64,000 bases of DNA, from contig QZCP01000268.1 of the NCBI GenBank assembly GCA_003956705.1, forward strand, positions 366,495 to 430,494. The letters are read 5' to 3'. Below the pieces are notes generated by a model that worked only from the letters and a program-made list of their open reading frames with translations, searched no databases and was not told the origin of the DNA. Origin of the DNA: Brevipalpus yothersi. Lineage: Eukaryota; Arthropoda; Arachnida; Trombidiformes; Tenuipalpidae. A program made the position numbers and the translations under genes. Every line of letters begins with the position of its first letter. Within the stretch, counting starts at the first letter, position 1. Shown in pieces: positions 25,931 to 35,998 of the stretch.

Positions 25931-26527
25931 ATGGCTTTCACTCGAAGTCTTGTTCCTCATCTTCTTCGTCCATCTAACGATTGGTGGGATATCTGGGATT
26001 TTCCATCCAGAATTTTGGATCAAAATTATGGAATGATTTTGGACGATGACATCTCACCTGTTCTCCATAATCATTCCAACTATTATCCACTCTCTCGACG
26101 TCTTGGATCTCGCTCACAAGTCGCCAATCGTGGTTCATCTGAGGTGACCAACAATCAGAATCAGTTCCAAGTTTCGGTGGATGTCTCAGCATTTGCTCCC
26201 AATGAAATCTCTGTTAAAGCCGTTGATAACAATTCCATTGTGATTGAGGGTAAACATGAGGAGCGTCCAGATGAACATGGTTACATCAGTCGTTCATTCT
26301 GTCGCCGATACATGTTACCTAAGGATGTTCAAGTGGATGGAGTTAAATCGTCACTCACTGCCGATGGTGTCCTAACTGTTTCTGCTCCAAAGAAATCAGC
26401 TGAGTCTCTCAAGCCCAACGAGCGTAGTATTCCCATCAGTATGTCTTCAGCTCCTGCTCCAAAGCCAGTCCAGTCTAAGGAGCAGCAAGAGTCAACGAAG
26501 CCCACCGAGAATGGCAAATCCAAGTAG
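25931..26527 (+). CDS. Small heat-shock protein (Hsp20 / alpha-crystallin family)
   Basis: A single exon of 198 residues. The alpha-crystallin domain spans about 77-154, from QFQVSVDV to the family's DGVLTVSAPKK block, with FCRRYMLP in the middle. The C-terminal tail has the IPI (IxI) motif at 167-169 that links dimers into oligomers, followed by a Pro/Lys/Glu-rich disordered end. The N-terminus holds WWDIWDFPSRILDQNYG, typical of metazoan sHSPs. The protein is an ATP-independent holdase that keeps denatured proteins soluble. The lack of introns and the heat-shock elements upstream agree with stress-induced expression. The ATG at 25931 is the first in the open frame and gives the expected N-terminus. 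Confidence 0.95.
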   Translation: MAFTRSLVPHLLRPSNDWWDIWDFPSRILDQNYGMILDDDISPVLHNHSNYYPLSRRLGSRSQVANRGSSEVTNNQNQFQVSVDVSAFAPNEISVKAVDNNSIVIEGKHEERPDEHGYISRSFCRRYMLPKDVQVDGVKSSLTADGVLTVSAPKKSAESLKPNERSIPISMSSAPAPKPVQSKEQQESTKPTENGKSK

Positions 26528-26708
26528 ATCTTGATTCCACCTCCAATAATCTCAAGCAATCAAGTCCCCCTAAAGTTGGAACAAGCGCTGATGCTAACCA
26601 TTATGCAAACTTCTAATATCACTCAATACTTACTTGATTTGCTTATTGAAAAATGATATGTAAAACCAAAGAATTTCTGATGATAATTTCTGATGATTTG
26701 TGAGCTTT

Positions 26709-26714
26709 AATAAA
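26709..26714 (+). terminator. Poly(A) signal of the sHSP gene
   Basis: AATAAA lies 182 nt after the stop codon and is the first canonical hexamer. Confidence 0.7.
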
Positions 26715-27173
26715 CATTTCCAATTTGTAAAGAACTTTTTGCCTCTTTAATTTTTCGTGTCACAGTTCTGTCTCATGAGTCGTAACTTAGTTGCTAGTTC
26801 AAGCAAGATTTACGAAAAAAACCTTAGAAATTTCAGGGGATGATATCTCTTGAAAACTGTCAGCCTCAATGACCTCAGTTAACCTTTAACTATGATATCG
26901 GTTAAATCATGAATTGTTACTGACAATTAAGTCCGGTTGAGGTTTTAAATTTCGTTTTAAGAGGAGAAAAAACGCGCTTCTAAAAAGCCGCACACGTGCT
27001 TCGATGTTGTGACGGTCACAACGTGGCTAGAGAGAAGTTTTCTCAGGGAAACTTTCTCTCCTTTAATTGTCAGTTAATTTTTGTTCCATCAGTTGATGTT
27101 TTGATTTATCCGTGCCTAGTCTCTGTCCGAACATCTCTACTTAGGTGTTGGTGTGTCTATCTAGGTTGTCAAC
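26715..27173. other. Intergenic, sHSP to CCDC86
   Basis: No gene is recognised. It contains the presumed CCDC86 promoter, with no TATA box seen, as is common for housekeeping genes. Confidence 0.4.
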
Positions 27174-27749
27174 ATGGTGGAGGAACAAATGGATCAATCA
27201 GTTCCAGCAGCAGCTCATAAGAAGAAGAATAAGCGAGGTCCTAACCTCATTCCAAGAGAACCTCGAAAAAGATTTAGTTCAATTAAGACAAGTATCAAGA
27301 AAATGACTCTGGAGGAAAAGATGCGAATAAAGGAACAGAGAAAAGCGAATAAATTGATAGACGATAAGATGAAGGCTAAAAAGCAACAGATTAATGAGGT
27401 AAGCTGGACCATTTCCGTTCCATTTTTTTCGTTTGTATTAATTAATTTTTTCTTTAAAAAAACATTAGGAGAAGAGAAGGAGGCGTGAAGAAGCTGAAAA
27501 ACGTAAAGAAGAAAATAAACGAAAAGCTGAAGTTGTGCAACCAGTAAGTTCTCTGCCTTTTGAATGGTCTAGTTCGGACTTTTCTATCTTTTACAAGATA
27601 TGTCAGATCACAGATCACAAATCTTTGGTCAGAATCTGTCAAGTTGAATTCTAAAATCTTGTGGATTTCTCTTCCTTTTTCAGATCAAAAATTCAGCCAA
27701 ATTGAAAAGAATGTCCAAAAAGCAGCTCAAAAAAGTTAGGAAAGCCTGA
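27174..27749 (+). CDS. CCDC86 / Cgr1-family nucleolar protein
   Basis: Three exons fit in phase: 27174-27398, 27469-27543 and 27684-27749, giving 121 residues. Nearly the whole product is basic and coiled-coil. The C-terminal half matches the Cgr1 domain: a KRRRREEAEKRKEENKRKAE stretch, then EVVQPIKNSAKLKRMSKK. In the vertebrate proteins the corresponding block is ERKAEVVQ.IKNPAKLKR. Cgr1 in yeast is needed for 60S ribosomal subunit processing, and the human member associates with the nucleolus and chromosome periphery. The protein is shorter than vertebrate CCDC86 because the long N-terminal region is missing. The ATG at 27174 is the first in frame. Confidence 0.85.
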
Positions 27750-28652
27750 TTTACATCTGTATTTCCTTTTTTTGTCCGGCTTTGAGAATAACAAAATTTT
27801 TCTACCTCAAACACTTCAACTGATCTAATTTTTTGGCTCGGAAATCAACAAGCTTTTTTATTCGCTTCATTCATGGGTTTCATTCTGATGAAAGTTTCCA
27901 GGTGGTATATCGATGAGTGCCCTAGATTCTCGCCTACAAGCGTCTATCAATCAAACAAAAAAGTTATGATCAAATATACCTTACTAATCAGTCTAATTAG
28001 ATTGCATACCGCGAGTAAGAGAAGAATAATTGCTTCGAGAACCATCTAAACTCTTCGAGGAGTAATTACAACAGTGAGTTCACTTGGTGTGGATTCTAGT
28101 TGTCTGGCACCACAATTTCATTAGGCATCCAATGTGATGGAGAAAACGATAAAAAAGCTTTTAAATCAATAACAAGGACAAGCGAGAAAAGAAATAATCA
28201 TGAGGGAAGAGGGTAATAAGATACATCAGATAATTATGAGATAGGACTTATTTATTCAATACGAGTGATTCTTCAAAATTGATGAATCCATGAATGTGAG
28301 GAAGAATTAGTATGTGAGTGCAAAGAACACGCCATATTCTTCAGTTACTTAATTCGGCATTCCAAGTCATTAGAGAAGGAGTTACAGTTGTATAAATGAA
28401 TTACTGATTTTTCTCTTGAGATTATTTAGTCTATTAACTCTTCTTACATTTACAATTCTTGATGTAATTATCTGATGAGAGGTATATTCAATTGTACGCG
28501 AACGCGAAAAACACCGAGAGCACTGAAAGGATAGAAATTGAGGCTCAAATTGAGCCATTCACTTGTAACTACATACTATTTCACTGTCGATGAGTATGAA
28601 ATGCTCTGAAATGAGCTATATGTATATATATGTAATATAAATTTGTTCGGTT
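27750..28652. other. Convergent intergenic, CCDC86 and DPY30
   Basis: This holds the 3' ends of both genes. No additional gene or canonical nearby AATAAA was identified with confidence. Confidence 0.4.
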
Positions 28653-29655
28653 TCATCGATCTTCATGTTCACTCTTGTGCTCAAGCAGATAGTTGGCTAA
28701 GTATTTCATCGGGTCTTCAGGTCTAGTTTTGGCTAGAGAAGATAAACCTTGAAGAAGAATGGGCACTACAGTTTGATCCAAATACTGGCGAGTTGGCAAT
28801 GAAGCGTAGTCAATGCGTTGCCTTTTCATGGAGCCATTGGTAGTAGGTGCACTAGATTCTTCAGGTTGACTGTTACCTGTATGAATAATAATATTCAATT
28901 AATTGATTGTAATGAATGAGGAAACAGGTAAAATGATAAGAATAATGAAAACACCACATACCTAAACCTGGTTCTGTTTTTATTGGCTGTTCGTTCTGAT
29001 TTGTTTCCATTGATTGGACTTCACTTTCACTTGGCTTACTGAGGCTTGCTTCCTCTTGCCGAGACGTTGTTGACTCTGATGTGTTGGCTGTTGGTTGCGG
29101 TGGAGGAACTGAGTCACCGGTAACCACAGGAGCAGCAATGGATGACGAAGATTCTTCCTTAACGACAAGTGTTTCACGATTTGATGATGGCTCTGATGAT
29201 TTGACTTCCATTGATGGTGTTTCACCTTCGCTTACTTTATCTAGTACAGATGCTTCACTGGCACTACTGCTACTGGTCAGAGTGGTTATAGGAGGTTCAA
29301 CTGTGGCTGCTGGAACGTTATCGATGGAAGAAGCAGGAGCTGCACTACCCGGAACTGGAGTGATTGAAGAAGAATCAACAGAAACACTTTCTGATGGGGC
29401 AGCCATGGACGATAAAGGTTCGTTTGGTGCCGCTGCTGAAGCACTGTCCCCACCAACTCCTGGAGTAAGTGTATCGCTTTTCACTGATACTGCTACTGAT
29501 GTTGGCTGCTCTGATGATGATTGTTCACCAAGTAGCTCACTATTACTCTTACTTGTATCCATAGGTTGGTCAGGCTCACAAGGGTTTGATGGAGGATCTT
29601 GATTATTCAGCTGCTCAACATTAGCTGTGGTAGGAGTGGCCGCAGATGAATCCAT
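28653..29655 (-). CDS. DPY30 homologue with a long low-complexity N-terminus
   Basis: Two exons, 29655-28962 and 28876-28653, join in phase to give 305 residues. The last ~54 residues are the Dpy-30 domain (SLPTRQYLDQTVVPILLQGL, then LAKTRPEDPMKYLANYLLEHK). They are nearly identical to human DPY30, where they form the X-type four-helix dimer. DPY30 is a core subunit of COMPASS/MLL histone H3 lysine-4 methyltransferases and binds ASH2L. The odd part is size: the family is usually about 100-135 residues, but here about 230 residues of Ser/Thr/Pro/Glu-rich sequence precede the domain. They are encoded in one large exon with the start at 29655. A cleaner start nearer the domain is not visible. 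The exon has an open frame throughout, so it is probably translated. Confidence 0.88.
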
Positions 29656-30277
29656 TGTAATCGAATTTTGCTTTCCACCTGATTACTATTTGTCAATTTC
29701 AAATCTAACCAATAACAACAATAACAAGTGGGAAAAGAAAAAAGATAAGATATCAGATAAAACGAGAAGCAAAAGACAAAGAGAGGGCAAAGAAAATTAC
29801 CCTCCAAAAGGGAAACATTAAGAAAACACAGTGAAGACATGAACGCTCATCAAAGGCAAATAAAAGCACTCATAGAATCCTCCCCCAAAATACTTACTCG
29901 AATATTGGGCCTGGAAAACGATATCAATCGACACAATTGACCACTGATTACTATGATCAAAACTTGATGTATAATTAATTAGAATTGCCGCGTTTAAAAG
30001 CCCAATTAAAAACCCGCAAAAATTTAATCAAATGAACAAAGAATTTCAAGTTTGATGGCGGCTCAAACCGATGAAAAACTCATGGTATAGAGGGCGCTTC
30101 GGTCGCTAACACCTATTAGACCGGTGGCGACATCTGGAATTAAGGCAAGTTTAAGCCTTAAACTTAGGGAAAAGAAACAGATTTTGATTTTGATTGCGAA
30201 ATGAAAAAAAAGAGAAATTAGGAAAAAATATATGAATCCAAGAGGAGCATATAGATGGAAGAGAACAGATGTTGAGT
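29656..30277. other. Intergenic, DPY30 upstream region
   Basis: This contains the presumed DPY30 promoter and leader. No coding sequence is recognised. Confidence 0.4.
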
Positions 30278-30283
30278 TTTATT
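30278..30283 (-). terminator. Poly(A) signal of the FUBI-eS30 gene
   Basis: The complement reads AATAAA, 60 nt beyond the stop codon. Confidence 0.6.
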
Positions 30284-30342
30284 TGAGACTTTTACTGGGT
30301 TTTAAATGAAACTCAAAACATGTGGAGATATATTGATTGTAT

Positions 30343-30838
30343 CTACTGATTGGTGTTGGGTCCTCTTCGTCTGCCAAAAGATTGGACTACGTTAACAAAT
30401 CGCTTATTATACAACATTCGTCTCTTAGCACGTCCAGTTTTCTTCTTTTTCTTCTCTTGCTTCTCTACTTTAGGTGTTTGTCCTTTCACTTTACCAGCAC
30501 GAGCCAAAGAACCGTGTACTTTACCACCTCGTAGCCTGGCCACAACTTCTATACAATCACCATCGGATACATCACACCAATTATCATCATCCAATGGTCT
30601 ACCATTACAGTAGAGAACTTGATCTTCAATCTCTATACCTTGGATACTCTCAATATATTCCTAGAGAAGAACACAAATAAGCGATAATGAATTCATGTCA
30701 CGCTTTAAAACATGATACACATGACATACACCAAACATCACAAAAGACCGCTCACAACATCATACTTACTTGTAGATCATCTATATTGTCACCTTCAAAA
30801 GTGTAGGTCTCCAGACCACGAATAAACAGTTGAATCAT
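30343..30838 (-). CDS. FAU: FUBI-ribosomal protein eS30 fusion (FAU)
   Basis: Two exons, 30838-30770 and 30660-30343, join in phase 0 to give 128 residues. Residues 1-69 are the ubiquitin-like FUBI part, ending in LRGG. Residues 70-128 are the complete 59-residue eS30 (KVHGSLARAGKVKGQTPKV to the end). FUBI is cut off after the diglycine and eS30 joins the 40S ribosomal subunit. The end of the ubiquitin-like part reads LRGG as in ubiquitin, whereas vertebrate FUBI ends in LGG without that Arg. The start ATG begins MIQLFIRG, in line with the ubiquitin fold. It is transcribed divergently from the mL63 gene. Confidence 0.97.
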
Positions 30839-31369
30839 ATTGACTTTAATGTAATCACACCAAAAATTAACGACAAAATTTGGATAGAAAACACCGAAAA
30901 AAATAATCGCAATAAATTTGTCACACACAAGCAAAACGGCGAAAACTGCATCCAACCGGAAGAGGAAGATTAGTGCTGCTTATGACGGCAGTTGAATGAA
31001 CTGACAACCGGACAATTTAAATTGCGTAAAAAAAATTTCTTCAACAACAATCTTAACGTTCATTAACTTTTGTGGTTATTGATCATCTTCCTGTAATTTA
31101 ATCATAATCAAGTTGATTGGAGATTTTTTTCTGCATGCTTGATAAAGAGAAAGTTCAATTGAATGACAAAAGTTCAAGTGATTATCACTGAACCGTTCTG
31201 ATTTTGTTGACTTCTTCCAAGAGCTTGAGAATTGCTCTCACCGAGTCTGTCTTGTATAAACCTCGTGCAAACATGTTTTGTTTTGATTGAGTGCAAAAGT
31301 GGTTAATGTTGTGGAGGGACATTGATTGCTAATTAACTCTGACCACTATCCATTGAACATTGGACAGTC
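30839..31369. promoter_or_regulatory. Divergent promoter region between FUBI-eS30 and mL63
   Basis: About 530 nt separate two start codons that point away from each other. On the eS30 side the complement of 30958-30969 is a 12-nt pure pyrimidine run. It is placed where the 5' TOP start of a ribosomal-protein mRNA would be expected. No TATA box is seen on either side. Confidence 0.45.
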
Positions 31370-31897
31370 ATGAGATTGACAGGTGTATTACTCAAATTTA
31401 GGCCTGAATGGCATGGAAAGATTCCCAAATTTCCTGGAAATGTTATGTCTGGGTGAGTTGATGTGTGCAATTGTTTACTCTTAATCATGGTCTGATTTGT
31501 TTGTTTTCTAATTTTGTTCAGAAAATCTCGCTACGTTCCGGCAGTTCGTCGTGGTGATCGAATGCGTTTACTATGGGAACTTGGTGAAACAGAGAAAATT
31601 ATGCATATTTTATCGCGCCCGTACATAACCAAAGTAAGGCGTATAATTGTTTATTGTGAATTCGACGATTCTTTCAGCCATGTGTATAAGTCATCTCTAT
31701 TAATTTGTCTCAAACTTTTTTGCTTTGACTTTTTCTAGGAACAAGAATCTTTATATTTACAAAGTGTCGGAAAAAAGAAGCCAGATTATTATGATGACTT
31801 TTTATGGCAAAAAACGAAAGAGCCAATTGGACATCGTTATGCTTATTATCACTTGATATCGATTGATAAAGGGTCCAATTTTGAAGATGAAGACTAG
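31370..31897 (+). CDS. Mitochondrial ribosomal protein mL63 (MRPL57)
   Basis: Three exons fit in phase: 31370-31452, 31522-31633 and 31739-31897, giving 117 residues. The N-terminus (MRLTGVLLKFRPEWHGKIPK) and the later block IMHILSRPYITKEQE match mL63. The human member has [20 protein letters not shown] and HYWLSMPYMTREQE at the same places. The protein belongs to the large subunit of the mitochondrial ribosome. The C-terminal ~45 residues diverge and end in an acidic tail. Identification rests on the N-terminal block and the PY(I/M)T(K/R)EQE motif. Confidence 0.75.
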
Positions 31898-31933
31898 AGC
31901 TATTCTTTAGAGCGTTTGTAGATACTAGCAATC

Positions 31934-31939
31934 ATTAAA
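31934..31939 (+). terminator. Possible poly(A) signal of mL63
   Basis: The common variant ATTAAA lies 37 nt after the stop codon. Confidence 0.4.
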
Positions 31940-32448
31940 TTACACCTGTGAAAATTTTCACTTCATTTGATTCCGGTTGATTTTCGCGTTTTTTGACCTC
32001 TCATTGATTTTCTAAACACGAGCGATTGAACACCGAAGAAAATTGGTTTGTGTTAAGTTTGTAATCAGCAAACATCATACTTCTCAAATTACATAATTAA
32101 AGCATTAAAATATAAAAAGACTGAGAGTAGGATTTTTTTGGTGATGAGGATAATAACCTGAGGAAGGTTTAATGGGAAGAAGCGATCAAGGAGTAGCAAG
32201 GATTTGTGAGTGGTAGTAGCAAAATATGCACAGACTACTGAATAGAAGAGAGAAAACAATCTCTCACTTTTAAGAATTGTTTAAATCATGTTTAAGACAT
32301 GTTGAAATGATAAAATGCCCTCTCTTATGAAGAGTCAATTCTGTGTGTATGTGCAAATCGAAGAGCTATTCCTCCTTTTACTCTTTTCCTTTATGGATGA
32401 TGAAATTCCATCAGTTGAGGTAAGCCGATCAAGATTGTCACATTGAGA
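31940..32448. other. Convergent intergenic, mL63 and dynein light chain
   Basis: No coding sequence is recognised. It holds the 3' UTRs of the flanking convergent genes. Confidence 0.4.
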
Positions 32449-32769
32449 TTACAAGGCGAGAGCGAAAACTTGCACCGTACAATGGAGGCTCTTATTTTCC
32501 CATTTTATCATGATACTCGAATCAGTTGTGGGTTCCCAGTAGCATGAAGTAGATGAATGAAAGCCTGCACCATTTTTTTGCACAATTGCACTGGTGACAA
32601 TATACTTATATGACCATTCTTTGTCCATAAGAGTTTTCAATATTGACTCACATATCTCCGAAGTCCAACCTTCCACCTTGTTGTGTTGATAGTTGTTGTC
32701 CGATATCACTTCTTCCATAATTTTTTTCACAATAACCTGAACAATTTCGGAATCAAAACGCTTATCCAT
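32449..32769 (-). CDS. Dynein light chain, Tctex type (DYNLT)
   Basis: A single-exon frame of 106 residues. It matches Tctex-1 along its length: YQHNKVEGWTSEICESILK, YKYIVTSAIVQKNGAGFHS, the CYWEPTTD block and the MIKWENKSLHCTVQVFAL ending. The family is about 113 residues; the missing piece is only the variable acidic N-terminus. The protein dimerises on the dynein intermediate chain and helps cytoplasmic dynein carry cargo. The first ATG (32769) gives MDKRFDSE and is accepted. An extra upstream coding exon is possible but not seen. Confidence 0.93.
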   Translation of the reverse strand: MDKRFDSEIVQVIVKKIMEEVISDNNYQHNKVEGWTSEICESILKTLMDKEWSYKYIVTSAIVQKNGAGFHSSTSCYWEPTTDSSIMIKWENKSLHCTVQVFALAL

Positions 32770-35244
32770 TCTTGAGAAAACTTTATCAGATATTCACTCT
32801 GAATCCACTTTAATTCAATTGGATAAAATTTTTCGAATCTTGACAATCCTTTCTGTAAGAGAGATCAGCCAAAAATCAGAGTCCATCAAGACACACACAC
32901 AACAGCAATACTCACCTCTACCGAACGCTACCCAAATCACTTGGATCCTTAATAAAAATTCGTCAATCAAACAATCAATCAAGTTGATGGAATGTTCATA
33001 ATTTGAACGGACAATTATTAAGTTATAAAACAAAGTTGGACTAGCAGCAGCAGCAAAAAAAAAGTAATTTAAAAACGCTTCAACAACCGGCTAATTTTGT
33101 GTGTATATTGAACAAAACAAAACAAACTGATCAATCTTGGCGCCACCAAAGCTTATTACTCATCTTCATTCACAAAGATTACGCAATTTTCGATTTGATT
33201 TGGTTCGATTTGAGTGGACAAATAAATTGGAAACTTAATCAAGTTGATACAAGATATCTATGGAGGCGTCTGGAGGAGTATGGATGTCTTGAGCGAACAT
33301 TTTTTGAATGTGAATTATCGTACAAACGTTCCATCGAAACTAAGGAGAGAAAAAAGTTTGCAGCATCCGGTATTACTTGGCTGCTTCGTCAGAAAAGATC
33401 ATAAATTCAATGATTCCAGGTTGATAGATTGAAAATGAATAGCTTTGAGTTACAAAATGTTATCAATTTGCTTTGTTCACCCTATAGATTGTTCCCAAGA
33501 AGAAATGTGGCATCAGCTTATTTGATCAAGAAATTTCTAGCTCCTTGAACTCACTAATCGACTCGAATTCTTTCCTCATAATTTATATTACAGAGTTCCT
33601 CGATTTTCATACTCTGAAACACATGAGCTATCAAAGAATATCAGTTTGAAGTGCTCCACCAGAATAGCTTGAGATCCAGATCTAGAATAGATCCACACTA
33701 GGCTCATTCGTCAGGAAATGAAATTTCAATGGCAAGAAAGTGGCCTGATAGGCTTTCTCTTCCTGAAGCTCTCTATCGAACATTAAATGGATGATCAAAG
33801 TCAAGGGTCTGATTACTAATTGTATCAGAATGGGGCTCCTTTGTTTGAGCTATAGAATTGATTGGAATTCAGCAAGGTACATTTTCTGACTCAATTTTAT
33901 TCATATATAATTTTCTAAATTGCACAGCTAAGAACGATGTCTATAAAACGATAAAGTTCTCGATTAAAACGTTCGATTGCTGGAAAGATGAAGAAAATAT
34001 ACGGCCAATGCTGATAAATCATATAGTACCATGTAATCAGAGAAAGTGTTAGTTTTAAGTTGATTTCTAATTATCCATAAAATGTCATTCCAACTTAACA
34101 CAGAAAATTGAAAACTTGTGATAAGTAAGTTAAATGCTTGCTGGAGTTAGACAAGAAAGTGAACTTTACCTATGAGAAGTAAATTCTTTTCCCAGTGGGC
34201 TTGGAATTCATATGGATTCAAAATGTCGAGAATCTTTATTTTTGAGCTCTATTACGATGAGTAAACTCACTTATTTCTCGAAATAAATCAAGGATGACAC
34301 CACAAAAAAGTTTGAAGTTCATCGAAGAGTCATCAGAAAAAAATAATTCAAAAGTTTATCAATAACACTAATTTAACCAATTCGAATGCACAGACTATTA
34401 TTACATCGAGTTTATCTTCAATTAAGATTGTTCCTCAGCAAGAACTGACAATTCTGATGTGTAAAAGTATGTTGCTTTGAAGTGAATTAAATCTCAGTCT
34501 GGCTGAATATTTTTGAAAGAAGCCATGAGCTAATAGCATTCTTCCACGATAAAATGCATTCTATGGTTTAATTTGATAGGGAAATGGCAATCGAGTGATG
34601 ATTTTTTTAGCTGAAATCCTTATCCTTGAGAGCTTTATCCCCTGATTACTCAGTGTTGGTGAGACATGAGTTTTGTGGAGGCTCATACAAAACTAGCAAG
34701 GAAATCCGCCAATTGAGAGCTTAGTATAATCATATGCATTTTCTCACATACACCAAAGTAATTTCATTCCCTGGAATTCCTCCACCTAAATAAGGCAAGT
34801 AAGCACCTGAAATGCTCGAATCTCACCTCTTTGAGCTCAATTATGAGGTCATTGTCCATGCCGCAAAAATTTTCCCTTGTGCATCTCCCATTTTTCTCCT
34901 CTCTACCCAACAGTTGCCAGGGTTTCTATATCAATTATGGTGCCCCTGGAAGATGGGAATTTTCCCCATCACCATCCACAACTTTCCAGTCCACAAATTA
35001 GAACACTTTCCAGTCTCGAATTTTCATCAACTCTCCATCCCCCAAAAATTCGAAAATCGTAAAACAAAAGTGCACTTCGATCATTCTCTCCGAAACTCAC
35101 CTCTGCAATGTAACTACACACACTGGGCAGAACTTGTAGAGTCTGATGAGCAAATATCTTTCCATTCTTCCAGAATATATATCCATTATATGCAGAACGT
35201 TCATGGCGTTCATGAATTGTTGAAGCCTGAAGTGCCCATGGCCA
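32770..35244. other. Intergenic, dynein light chain to BTB-FHA gene (first part)
   Basis: No supported gene is seen in about 2.5 kb. An open stretch at 33917-34051 behind a good acceptor (TTGCACAG) encodes a short Cys/Lys-rich end, but no partner exons were found. The frame at 33099-33404 has no recognisable motif. Confidence 0.4.
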
Positions 35245-35361
35245 GAAGAAGAGAGAGAGAGAGAAAGAAAGAGAAAGGGAAAGAGAAGAGAGGCGAGAGA
35301 GGAAAAGAGAGAGAAGAGAGAAGAGAGAGAAGAGAGAAAGAGAGGCGAGTAAGAGAAGAGA
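35245..35361. repeat. Impure (GA)n purine tract
   Basis: About 115 nt are almost purely A and G on the plus strand. Long but meaningless open frames are created on both strands. Confidence 0.85.
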
Positions 35362-35529
35362 AATGTCTTTCTTTTTTTGCAATGCGAATGCGCCCTTGAA
35401 CTGAGCTGTATGCTGAATGTGTATCATGATGATTCTTGACTGCTTCATGATTTCGATTTTAACTCTCTCTCTCTCTCTTCGATTTAATCTTTATTAAATA
35501 TTTTCTCAAATCAATTGTTCATCACGTTT

Positions 35530-35998
35530 GGTACGTAAGTGTGTATCGATTAATGTTGTTGTGATTGGTGTTCAATTTGTTATTACTGTGTCGAAGTGTA
35601 TTTCTTTATTGCAAAGTGAGCTATAGCAGAGCAAAAAAAATACTCATCAACAAGGTAAGAATATATACTATTTTACGTCACTCAGTCTCTTTGAATGGTG
35701 ATGAAAAATGGAGGGATAATTTGAGACATTGTAAATGTATGTGTGTAGGTGGAATGTTCTATTCGATTTGTGATCATTTTCGTTCTTTGAATGCTAACGA
35801 TTGTGTTTATATCTTTTCATTTCTTCTTTCCTGTGTGTACAGAATTCGATCGCTAAACTTTTCTGATATTATCATATCGGGAGAAGAAAAAATTGACCAC
35901 AAGAACAGATACATATTGTTCTGTTCGTCAATTGAACTGTTCAACTCTTCGATCATCATTCTGGAAAACTTTCACTCCTCATTATAGACCCTATCATC
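35530..35998 (+). other. Probable 5' UTR with an intron, BTB-FHA gene
   Basis: A good donor (AAG followed by GTAAGAAT, exon end 35654) and acceptor (GTGTACAG, exon start 35843) flank a 188-nt intron before the ATG at 35999. The transcription start is not fixed; the 35530 boundary is a guess. Confidence 0.4.

Noticed and set aside
29081..29602. 173-codon open frame on the plus strand
   Set aside because: It is the antisense shadow of the Ser/Thr/Pro-rich DPY30 exon. The low-complexity codons leave the opposite strand open.
33099..33404. 101-codon plus-strand frame upstream of the dynein light chain
   Set aside because: It begins in AT-rich sequence, has no motif and no splice or poly(A) support.
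33917..34051. Short Cys/Lys-rich open stretch behind a good acceptor
   Set aside because: No partner exon, signal peptide or paralogue could be found nearby.
34812..35448. 195- and 159-codon frames on opposite strands
   Set aside because: Both depend on the purine tract at 35245-35361. Neither has a motif or splice support.
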